This document shows, in pieces, positions 12,301-22,005 of a stretch of 64,000 bases of DNA. The notes beneath the pieces are model-generated. The model did not search any database, was not told the DNA's origin, and saw only the letters and a program-made list of their open reading frames with translations. The first letter of the stretch is position 1. Every line of letters begins with the position of its first letter. Both the position numbers and the translations under genes were made by a program. The DNA comes from Serpula lacrymans var. lacrymans S7.9 (lineage: Eukaryota; Basidiomycota; Agaricomycetes; Boletales; Serpulaceae): assembly GCF_000218685.1 (NCBI RefSeq), contig NW_006763293.1:242720-306719 (forward strand). The letters run 5' to 3'.

Positions 12301-12601
12301 AAATTCACTGCAGACGAACCACAACCAGGGAAATAATTACGGCATGAGTCCACCAGGAAGTGCAGGACATGGAACCACATCCTTTGGGGGTGGAAATGCA
12401 CCATCACCATCTGGTCAGGGTTGGCAGGGAGGCACCAATGGCCCTTATCATTTCGCATCTTCACCGGGACATCATGCTTCTTCGGATCAAATACACACAC
12501 CTCGACATCTCTCTACCACGCCTGCACCTCAAAACATGAGTCCTTCAGGTGAAAATCCTGGGAACAATGACTACGATTTATTCAATTGGGGCGGTCAATA
12601 A
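9328..12601 (+). CDS. SS18/SSXT-like Q-rich protein with an SNH-type domain (putative SWI/SNF subunit)
   Basis: Model: join(9328..10316,10371..10427,10488..10551,10601..11437,11495..12601), 1017 aa. Residues 1-315 are Pro/Ser/Asp-rich and disordered. A compact domain follows at about residues 318-375, encoded across four exons: LNSELLKVCMEFQARG, then YAHRLQANLTWLAAAADHRQ. Its pattern (LL.C...Q..G......QY...L..NL.YLA..AD..Q) matches the SNH domain of animal and plant SS18/SSXT proteins, which joins BAF/SWI-SNF complexes. The remainder is Met/Gln/Ser/Pro-rich with a 15-Gln run, like the QPGY tail of SS18. The SWI/SNF role is inferred from this pattern. An alternative last acceptor (AG at 11505-11506) would remove four residues. 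Gene limits are well supported by splice phases. Confidence 0.72.
11870..11914 (+). repeat. CAG/CAA trinucleotide repeat (15 Gln codons)
   Basis: Fifteen consecutive CAG or CAA codons inside the last exon of the SS18-like gene, encoding a pure polyglutamine run. The mix of CAA and CAG interruptions should make it more stable than a pure CAG tract. Confidence 0.9.
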
Positions 12602-13025
12602 TTGTCTCCGGCGCTCAAATGATCATTGAAATAATCGCTTATTATCATATCTTTTTTTCCCCTGTTGCCACGCTGTCTTATCGTGCTTCTGGTCATTATT
12701 TCTTTTGGTGCTTAGCGCTGAATTGGAACTGAAACTGCTCTTTTCGCTTATATCCTGCTATGATTGTTTGTACCTTGTAGAGAAATATTACGATGATATA
12801 TATGCTTTACTTAGTGTGAATGTAAACACAGTTTTCCAGTGTGTGTGTCTTTGAGCTAGTCTTGACTTGCGCGATGTCAGCGTCTATATATGTACGCCAG
12901 TGGCACCGCGACTAGATTAGAAACCAGTACTACTTACCAGTATGTAAGAACTTTCATGTAAACTTCCTATAATCTACGCTAATCAACTTCAAGATCGTGT
13001 ATTTGCAGCTCATTTTACATTCCAC
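12602..13025. other. Intergenic between the SS18-like and SH3 genes
   Basis: About 420 bp, AT-rich after 12640, holding the 3' UTR of the SS18-like gene and the promoter of the SH3 gene. Nothing else seen. Confidence 0.4.
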
Positions 13026-14203
13026 ATGGTATTTGCCAATTTATCGTCGCATGAGAAAGATGCTTTCTTTGGTTTGCTAGACGAGTCAGATCCATCATGT
13101 TGCGTCTTATTCAAGTGAAGTAAACTCACCAAGCTTTGGCCATCTTCCAGGTATTTTCAAGCTCGTCCAGAGATATTCGCTGGTGCGAGTTCAGAAGGCG
13201 GGGGAGGAGGATTGTCTCAGGGGGCTGCTGCATCTGCCGTCCATCGTGCACTTGCATCTAATCCAGAAGCGACATCAAGATTGGTATCGGCAGGACTCAC
13301 TCATGCCGGTGGAGGAGCAAGGCCAAACTCATATATGGCAGCGGTGAGCTATTGCGACCCATCTCCTGCTCGTTCTGCCCTTGATTAAAAGGAAACTGTC
13401 TATGGTGTCACTAGGCTTCTAACCCAGAGGTCAGTAGTTCGATAGGACGAGTCGCCGCCGCCTCGCTAGCATTTTCGTCCAACAATGCCAAAAGCCCACC
13501 ACCTCCTGCTCCTCCTCGTCGAGAGTCTGGTAACGATGCTTCGTCCGCGGACGGAGAACACAATAAACTGGTCTCTGCTCGCGTATGTCCCTCTTCCCCC
13601 CTTCATCCTCCCTTATGACCTCTTCTCATTCTACTCTCCAAATCTCCAAATCAAAGAAATTCGGAAATGTGGATACCTCATCCACGAAAAACATGTTTGG
13701 TTCCATGATTCGTAAGACACCCGCCGCCCCCGCTGCCGCTCCTCCCGTACCTTCGGCCTTTTCAGCGCGAAAGGGTGGATTTGCACCACCTCCTGTGCGG
13801 CGCGGGGCCTCGGATTCGAGTGAAGCGCGTTCGCCATCTCCTGCCGTCCCTCCTCCTTCTCGATATCAAGCACCAGTTGCTCAGCAGGAAGAAGAGGAAG
13901 AAGAAGTGCAGGGAGAATGGGCTGAAGTTCTGTATGACTATAGCAGCGAGGTGACGAATTTCTAAAATATCAAAAAGAGCCGGTTTCACTTAGTATATGA
14001 TTTAACAGGATCCTGCGGATATCCAAATCAAGGCCAATCAACGCATATTAGTGACAGAGAAGTCGTCAGAGGACTGGTGAGAATAATTCCCATTAACGGA
14101 AGCGCTCTTCACTGACTTCATTAACTTTACACGTAAAAGGTGGACGGGTACTGCTGATGGAAAGCAAGGGTTGTTCCCCGCCTCTTATGTCAGATTACTG
14201 TGA
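13026..14203 (+). CDS. SH3-domain protein (Lsb1/Pin3/Csh3-like)
   Basis: Model: join(13026..13084,13151..13343,13415..13582,13657..13950,14009..14076,14140..14203), 281 aa. The N-terminus (FANLSSHEKDAFFGLLDEYF) is a short helical region, followed by Ala/Gly/Pro-rich sequence with proline motifs (PPPPAPPRR, PPPVRR) that could bind other SH3 domains. The C-terminal 60 residues are a full SH3 domain: AEVLYDYSSEDPADIQIKANQ, then SEDWWTGTADGKQGLFPASYV, with the ALYDY, tandem-Trp and GxFPxxYV signatures. Fungal proteins of this architecture act at cortical actin patches with Las17/WASP; that role is inferred. The first donor (GTCAGA) is weak, so exon 1 is the least certain part. Confidence 0.82.
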
Positions 14204-14765
14204 TGCGCAGAAGCATATCATCCTTCAATCAGTAGTTCGCTGCTTTCGAGATACGACAATTGGCATTTATGATCAGCCGTCTCAGTTCAATAGTTCGTAA
14301 AGAAAATTTCGCATTATAATATCATTATCATTACGAAGGTGCGTCAAGATACATTAGAGATGTGTTCATAGACGGTACAATGGAGTTATGGATACATGTT
14401 CGATGAACAGTAAGTAGAGACAGTTGGGATACGAAGTACATGGTCCGATACACAACGAGCGTGAGGATAGAAACGTGCACAGATGTCTTTTAATCGTCAA
14501 CACCGAGGGATGAGAGCGAGAGAAAGTCGCTCCCGGCTTCTATTGTAGATTTCCAGGCGCACATAGGTGTGGGTGGACCTTTTGTAGAGCGGGTGTTCCG
14601 TTGAGTCAGAAGGCAGTGTCCGTGAGCACGAAAATAGATGAAAAGGGGAGATGGTCCAGTAAAAGAGAGGGTGTGGTATATAGAGTCGGTTTGAGCATGT
14701 CCAATGAGACTCATTTGTCGTCGTCGCATCCATTGGACGGTGAATCCTCGCTCCGGGATATATCC
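14204..14765. other. Convergent intergenic region
   Basis: About 560 bp between the convergent stops of the SH3 gene and the cyclin. It holds 3' UTR sequence; open frames on both strands have no recognisable content. Confidence 0.4.
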
Positions 14766-16391
14766 TTAGACATCGAAGCTAGGCTGGCCAGTTCGGAACA
14801 CCGCAGATCGAGAGTGAACGAGCCGCCGGAAGGCACTTCCTCCATGATTGGGATGAAGACTCTCCGTAGGTTCGACGATGCTTACAGCCGATGGAACGTG
14901 CGGTAGCTTTTGGTTGCAGATATTGGGGGCATCTGATAGTTTCTCCTTTTCTTGGCCCTTAGTAGCGACATTCCACATTCGACTCAGAAAACCATTGGCG
15001 GACATGCTAACGCTCTCCTTGATGCGAACACTCGTGTTGTCTGTTGTACTTGATATAGCAGCGGGATTACCATATACATAAGAGCTTGAGCGTTTGCCAG
15101 CCAGATTAGAACGACTGATAGACCTTCCGGAAGGAATCGTATGATCACACCGGTCAGGCAGAGGAGATGGACCACCGGCTTGACCATCAGCTTTGACCGT
15201 AAGCGTCGAGTTGATCGAAGAAGTATCAGAGACCTTTCGTCCTTCCCGATAAACATGTGGTGGAACAGGTCGCAATACAAATCGCCTTCGGAGTCCTTCA
15301 TGGCAAGTTATGTCGTCTTGTTCGTCCTCAGAACCACTGACAGAGTCGGACGATGAGCCTGTATCCTCTGTCAAAGAACCCATTTCGGAGTCCGTCGCAC
15401 TCGTACTATCGCAACTTGGATTACTCGAGACAGGAGAGGAGGCGACAGATGAGGGCCTGCTGCTGACTCCTTGAGCTAAAGTCGCGAGGCGATTACTTGA
15501 CAGACGTTTTGCAATGCCACGAACTGTTGACACAAGGCTGGATGACACCGCAGCAGGCTGCTGAGCCGAATCGTATGGAGGTGTAGGCGGATGTTGTGCT
15601 TGAGCCCTTGCTTTTCCAGCCTTGGATACTCTCTCGACGGCTGCTGATCTCGTTTCTTGCTGCTGAGTTGTGGGGGTGCAGTGGAAAGGCATGAAAGATG
15701 CTAAGTGTATGCATGCTTCGGCCTCGTCGAACCTGAGATCATAGTCGAGTAAGAATAGTAATTGTTTCTCCATAAGATTGATTTCGGCGAGATCAAAAAG
15801 AGCCCCGTAAGCTGCCCAATGCTTGTTCTTTGGCGAGGAATCGTTGAGATACTTGGCAGCAACGATGAGGGTCGCCAGAAAGACACGATGGCGTGTACAG
15901 GGCATTCCTATAAGCTATGTATGAGAAAAGGCGTATAGTAACCAAAACGACCCACCTTTTGCCATTGGAGGCAACTTTGATCTCAAGCGGTGTAGATAGA
16001 TGAGAGTGGTAAGCAGCGTGGGGGCCTGTACGTTAGACTTGTGAATTAAGTGAATAATGAACTCGTCCAAGGGTGGGACTGGAGGGGAAGACGCTTGTAG
16101 ATCTTGACCATACTTATCGGAGAAAGCAGCCTTGTGAGGAGTGTGGGGCGGGGTTGGAAGCAAAGCTGAGCTAGGAGAAAGGTCTGGTTCGTCGACCAGG
16201 ATTACTCGCGCAGCCTGCAGTGCGATGTAAGAGACCATATCCCTGGAGACGGGTTTGCGCATGAGATCTACAAAGTCGGGATTGTGGTGGGAGCGAGGAA
16301 GGAGGGATGCGGGGTGACGACGGTCGATGGACATGGTATAAGAGAGTGGGCTGATAGGGATTGTAGGGAAGGACCCGTTCGAGGGCGGCAA
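14766..16391 (-). CDS. Pcl1/Pcl2-type cyclin (Pho85-cyclin family)
   Basis: Model: complement(join(14766..15907,15956..16391)), two exons, 525 aa; a start at 16334 is an alternative. The cyclin box spans about residues 75-210, with VSRDMVSYIALQAARVI, then PTLLTTLIYLHRL (helix 1), RHRVFLATLIVAAKYLND (helix 2), NKHWAAYGALFDLAEINLME and LLFLLDYDLRFDEAE. The AAKYLND...NxxW...N..E layout is the PCL1/PCL2/cyclin-Y pattern of proteins that activate Pho85-like kinases at G1 and in polarity. The long C-terminal half is Ser/Thr-rich and probably disordered, consistent with phospho-regulated turnover (inference). Divergent from the transporter gene. Confidence 0.86.
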
Positions 16392-16831
16392 TAGAGAAAA
16401 TGAAGCAGAGGAAGAAAAGACAACCAGTGTGGATTCTAGCGGACCCGCCCTTTTATCTAACTGAGAGTAAACTTTGAAACAGCGCGTCGCGCGGAGGTCA
16501 CGGGACTGAAAATCAACAGAGCAGCAGATGAACTGAAAGGAAGCTCAGCCTAAGAGTGTAGAGATAACAGTGTTATCGTGTTCAGCAACAGCAAGCAGGT
16601 ATTGTGCTCCCCGTCCACAGAAACACCTTCTTATATCCTCACAATTCAGTCTCAAACCAGTCCAGTCGGAGTTGCACAGCTCAATACTAAATAGGGCCAT
16701 CACCGCCCCGGGTGTCGCATCCAAGCACCATGTCCTCGTGCCCAACCACCTCCGCAGTGCCAGCAAGACAATTACCCTAAAACTGATTTAGATATCTCGA
16801 CGCAGCTCTCGCAATACACCCACCCGAACCC
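16392..16831. other. Divergent promoter region of the cyclin and transporter genes
   Basis: About 440 bp between two divergent start codons. No clear TATA box or repeat was seen. Confidence 0.4.
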
Positions 16832-18136
16832 ATGCAATCCGGTCTTTCGTCCTCAGACTGGTTCACTACCCTGTCTTTCGTTTTTGGCGGTTGCTGCAGG
16901 TAGGTAACCACCTTGCACCTTTTCGCCACAATCACTGATCTTAAACTCGCTCAGCAATGCCATCACCTTGGAACAACTCACTTCTGAATACCCCCGGTCT
17001 GGAGTACTCATAACATTTCTTCAGTTCTTGTTGATTTCCGTCCATGGCCTACCCAATCATATCACTTTCTCCAATCCACGAGCCATCCAAGGGAGAGCGG
17101 TCAACGGGAAAGCATCTAAGAGGGACCACTCACAAAATATGTCTCTGTGGAACAGGCTCCCTCGTCTAAGGCCACGTAGAGTTCCGTTACTAGTCTACGT
17201 CGCACAAGTCGTCCTATTTTATACGATATCTACCCTGAACAACGCGGCTTTTGCATATCACATTCCCATGACAGTCCACATCATATTTCGCAGCGGTGGG
17301 TTGATCGTAAACCTGGCTCTTGGGTGGCTTGTAGCAAAGAAGAAGTGAGTACAGTACACATCCAGTGCAGCATCGCTCATGACATCCCGCTGTATAGATA
17401 TAGCTATTCCCAAATCATATCAGTCTGTATGGTAACTATCGGGATAGCATTAACGACTTTCTCTGCTTCTCAGCCAGATTCTCGCGCTCGAGAAGCACGC
17501 CCTTTCAACGTGGCCTCATACACCAGAGGCATTCTCATGCTCACTCTCGCACTTCTTCTTTCCGGTATCCTGGGATTAGCCCAAGACTGGACGTTCAAGC
17601 GATATATTCATCGTGCTCAGAATACCTCCCAACATACCTCGGCAGTTGTAACGGACAGCAAACAATCGAGTCCTTGGCAGGAATCAATGTTCTATCTCCA
17701 TTTTCTCGCCATGCCCTTGTTTTATTTCTCTCGGCATAACGTAGCCGACCAAGTGATTGCGATAAGCAGTGGTCCCAAAGCTGAACTATCTATCACCCCT
17801 CTCTCCCCAACGTTCAGCCCATTCCTGCCCGTGTTCCCCGTCGTCAGGATCCCATTAGCCTATATCTTTATCCTCCTCAACGCCTTCACACAATTCTTTT
17901 GTGTCTCAGGCGTAAACCGGATGACGGGACGTGTATCCTCGCTGAGCGTTACTTTGATTCTTGTCGTTAGAAAAGCTGCGTCGATGCTACTGAGTGTTGC
18001 GGTATACGGAGGTCGAGGAAGCACGACCATGTGGTTGGGTGCAGTATTAGTTCTACTTGGAACCGTTGGCTATTCTTTGGGAGGTAGTGTTGAGGAACCA
18101 AAGAAACAGCAGGGCAAAAAAGTGAAGAAAATTTAG
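16832..18136 (+). CDS. YEA4: UAA-family nucleotide-sugar transporter (Yea4/SLC35B4-like)
   Basis: Model: join(16832..16899,16955..17344,17398..18136), 398 aa. A polytopic membrane protein with about ten hydrophobic segments. Seen: the N-terminal CCSNAITLEQL (family CCSNV..LE..), GLPNHITF, the PLLVYVAQVVLFYTISTLNN segment, IPMTVHIIFRSGGLIVN (family IPLHIVFRSGGL.VN) and FFCVSGVNRMTGRVSSLSVT (family ..YCI.GV..L...TSSLTV). These mark the UDP-GlcNAc/UDP-xylose transporter branch. The C-terminus KVKKI fits the KxKxx COPI retrieval pattern, suggesting the ER or early Golgi, as for yeast Yea4. The exact substrate cannot be read from sequence. Confidence 0.9.
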
Positions 18137-18307
18137 GAATCTGACATCAATGCTCTGCAGTCCTTTCAGTCGGTAGAACTCTTAATAAATTAATAACGGG
18201 ATTACAACACTAGACATAATATCAAACGCGAATGGCCACCAGTGTGTTCTCTGTTGGAGACAATTTTGTATTTAAAAATCGGAGACCCGTAACTGCTGTA
18301 CCGGTAT

Positions 18308-21300
18308 TTAACTTTCCTGTCCCGTGGTGATATTCCAGATCTTTTTCATGAGCTCAGCAGGTGGTTCAGTTGACCCCTCGATTTTGGCGAAGGCCACAGT
18401 GCTCAACGTCGTGGCGTAATTCCGGAGATAAGGGGAATACTGTTATGAAAGATTGTCAGATATGCTATCGTTTGAGCAAAAACAATACATACAACTCTGC
18501 AATAATGTCTATACCATCCCCATGTCTCCCAAGCATTCCACTCATCAGCGTTCCAGTTCGCACGACCGTCCCACGCATCCTGCGTGATTACCTTGCCAGC
18601 ATGAGGGTTCTGGTGCATATCAGAGACTGAAGGGGCCAGACATGATACAAATCCTTCCAGAGTACGGGATAAAGCAGCTTTTTGTTCTCGGGTGAGACTG
18701 GTAAATGCTTTTAATGCCGTAACAAGCGCTGGACTCTCTACAGCAGGAGTTTCATCTAGAAAATACCAGATCAGTTGAAACATTGAAATAATTTTTTTCT
18801 TGAATATGTATTACCTGGTTTGGCGTCGGCGTCCACTTCCATTGATGCTACGTCTGCTCCTCCACTGGCTTTGGCTCTTGCTATGGTGTCATCTTCTTCC
18901 TTCCTCAGGGCTGCAACCTTCCTTCGAGATATCATGACTCGACCATTAGCCTTATCCAGTGCACCCTTCAACAAGTCCCACTCGAACGCGCTCAAGCTTA
19001 GCGGTCGCATACCACTCAAATGACTATCGCCAGCGACGTTAGTGAAGGTCCACGCCACCACGTCCGTAGGATCGACAATCTGATATTGCATAAGCTTGTC
19101 AAAGACGATGTTCACCATTTGCCTGTTTCGTTTCCAGAAAGCTGCCGCTGCCGAAAGAATGTCCTGTTTGGCTTCAGAGCTGCCACTTCCAGCACCCACG
19201 ATACCACCGTTAGCGAGTCCCCGGAGAAGCGGCAGATAACGTTCAATAGCATTCAACAAGTGAGAAAATGATCGGGACCCGATGCTGAGTAGCGACTGAA
19301 CGGCGATGAAACGGATGAGCGTGTCAATGTTCATATGTGTGTCTGAAATTTCAAGCGTGTCTCTTAACGAGTCTAGATGGGACATGACTTCATCGGCTTT
19401 TGAGCGTCCGCGAAGCAGGTTGAGAACAGACTGAGCAGCATCGTGGTGAGGGTGAGCTGAAAGATATTGTTAATTAATTCCCAGCATGGGGATAAGAAGT
19501 ATACCACTCACTTGGTTCATCGTACTCGAAATCCGGTCCAGGGGCTTGGTCCGATATGACGGTGGGATCAAGCTGCATAGGTTCCGGAAGAGTCTTGAGT
19601 ATTCGGTCATGATAAGACAGCCGCATCTCAAACTCTAAAGCCCTACGCATGAAGGCACGCTTCGGATGCTGTTCAGTCAAAGCCAAGTCTGGAAGCCTGA
19701 AAACAAAATGTGAGTCCCAAGGAAATCAACCATCGTAAGCATATATTTGTATTCACCATTCTTTCCAAACCCATTGGAAACCAAAGTTACTCATGTGCAC
19801 AGCGAACCATTCTGCAAACCTGCGAGCAATTTCGGTATCCAAGCCATCGGAAAGTGCATTATAAAGTTTCCGGATTGACTTTCCTACCGCAGGTCCGACT
19901 GTTGATGGCGAAAGCTTGCAGAGCTCAGTGATGAGAGAAATTTGATATACAGACTTGGCGGACGGATCAGGTAGGATAAAAAGAGACCCCAAAATTGTCT
20001 AAAAACAATCTTAAATCGACAGGAAGGGGAGATTGCATGAATAGACAGACCTCTATGATAGTACTCTCCAGCTGCCAATCTTTTCCCCCAAGGCCTTCTT
20101 CTGCAGCGGGTGCCCCGGGTTGCGGCTTGAAAGTTCCTGGAATGTTCCATTTAGGATATTCCAGTAGAAGACGAGCACACTCTTTTCGATTAACCTCAAA
20201 GATATCGATGATGTCAAGTAAATTAGACCGGACTATAAACCCGGGAAGAGTAGTAGGATCAGGGGTTATCTGTATCAAAAAAACAACGATAAGCCTGTGC
20301 CTCAGAATTTGCACCATATTCGAGCTCACCGTGTTGTCAAACAAATGTAGATAATACTCAGGCCAATCCTCCTTTTTTATTTGAGCATCTTCTCCAGCAT
20401 CAGTTGCTAAACCATCTAGTTCAATGACTTCGGGAGGAACGAGTATGGAGGGCAGCTCGAATGGACCAGAAGTCGTGTTTTCAGGGTCGGGATACTCTAG
20501 GTAAGGACGCGGGAAGGCAGGAGATGATTCGGCGAAATTGCTGGCCTCCAGAGACTTCAACAGGATAAGAGCGGTATCCAACAGCTAGGTAATGATTAGT
20601 ATCGTTACTGTGTGTTAGGTGTGACAAATACCTCATCTGCATTGTCAAGAGAAGTCGCATCAGAGCACAATGACATCATAGGTTGAATGAGAAACTTTGA
20701 GGTCACGATGGATTCGTTATACATTTGTATTGCATTTATAATGCCCGCTACACTCGAGGCAGATACGGTCTTCAAAGGTGCTCCAGCCTGTACAATTGTT
20801 TTTAGTATTGAGAAGCTGAGAATGTCGCGTACTACCAGGACATACGATCATCAAACCTTCGGCTGCGCACAGTGCCGCCCTCTTCCCTCGACTATAGGAG
20901 ACGCCAAACTCGTCGAGAACTGTAGAGAAAGCCTGCAGCAAATATACCATTGACTGGACAGATATGACCTTGGCAGCCATCAAATGGGCAAAAAATTGTA
21001 TCTAGGCAATGAAATCAGTACAGCATAAGCATATAAGGATTGTGTCTGAAAACTCACGCATAGTCGTATTTCTCTCCATGCCAGCTTGTCCAGGAATGCT
21101 TGAAACCCTTTCCAGAAATCTTCCAGAATTTGCTTTCCGAGAGAAGAGGAAGTCGAAGAAGGCGCGCCATTTGTGTCGCCTTCAACCTGGTCATGGAGCA
21201 AACGAAGGAGCGCGGCGTAGTACGGAATTTTGTACGGCTGTTCGGTGACACTTGGAAACAAAAGTAAGAATGAGTGGCATTTTCAACGAGGAATCCAGAC

Positions 21301-21642
21301 GATACCCAATGCGAAATCCTTCAGATATGGCAGGCACTACAACGGGGACTTGCTCTCGAATTTGTTGTGCAAGGCGAGGTATTTCCTGTAATGGATCCTG
21401 TAGAGTTGACTATCAGAGGACTTGCACCAGGAATAGAACACTATATGCTTACTACTTCTCCCATTTTGATTATAGAAGTTCTAATTTTTTGCTCAGGTGT
21501 CTCGACTGGTTCACGACGCCTGTCATGGTCATGGTCCTCTGCGTAGAGGTATATAGCAACATCAACTTCATAGGGTGTATTTGTCCTTACCTCTATTGTA
21601 TCGTTTGCGATAACCACCACGATGCGGGCGCTCGTTGCTCAT
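18308..21642 (-). CDS. CBC1: Nuclear cap-binding complex large subunit CBP80
   Basis: Partner of CBP20 in the complex that binds the m7G cap of nuclear RNA and links it to splicing, export and decay. Model: complement(join(18308..18439,18493..18755,18815..19456,19512..19696,19757..19998,20051..20269,20330..20584,20632..20787,20846..21001,21058..21250,21306..21397,21453..21538,21591..21642)), 13 exons, 890 aa, all phases consistent. Seen: short basic N-terminus (MSNERPHRGGYRKRYNRG), then helical repeats of the MIF4G class, the middle domain with IARRFAEWFAVHMSNFGFQW, the segment HPKRAFMRRALEFEMRLSYHDR, and the C-terminal region with DIVSAAAAFWKRN-like helices, VDPTDVVAWTF and WEWDLLKGAL-like residues. 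Length is close to yeast Sto1 (861 aa). Convergent with the transporter, 171 bp apart. Confidence 0.93.
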
Positions 21643-22005
21643 AATTTGTTGTTTAAGTGGAGAAAGGACAGCAAAGAAAAGGTTACCAATTGCAAGTTTA
21701 GGGTGGTACGCGGATCAGAAACTACGAAACCAGCAGAACCCAAGCTTGACTTCGCTCGCTCGAACTCGAAGCTCAGTTTGGCTTCCACCACCCAGGCCAC
21801 GTGACGTGGGTAAGATACAGTTCCCACGCTGGAATATACCGGTTCAAGTTTGCAAGTAAAAGCAGCCTTGGCTCAGACCACCAACCTGAATAATAAGCTG
21901 AGAGCACAGGCTTTAATAACCATTCAGCTCAAAGGCAGGCTGGTGAGCAAACGTGTCATGTTCGTACTCAGAGGCTAACGGATATGCGACAGGCATGCAA
22001 GACAC
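21643..22005. promoter_or_regulatory. Probable bidirectional promoter of CBC1 and the PPR-like gene
   Basis: Only about 360 bp separate the two divergent start codons, so the regulatory elements of both genes must lie here or overlap the genes. No defined motif was recognised. Confidence 0.4.
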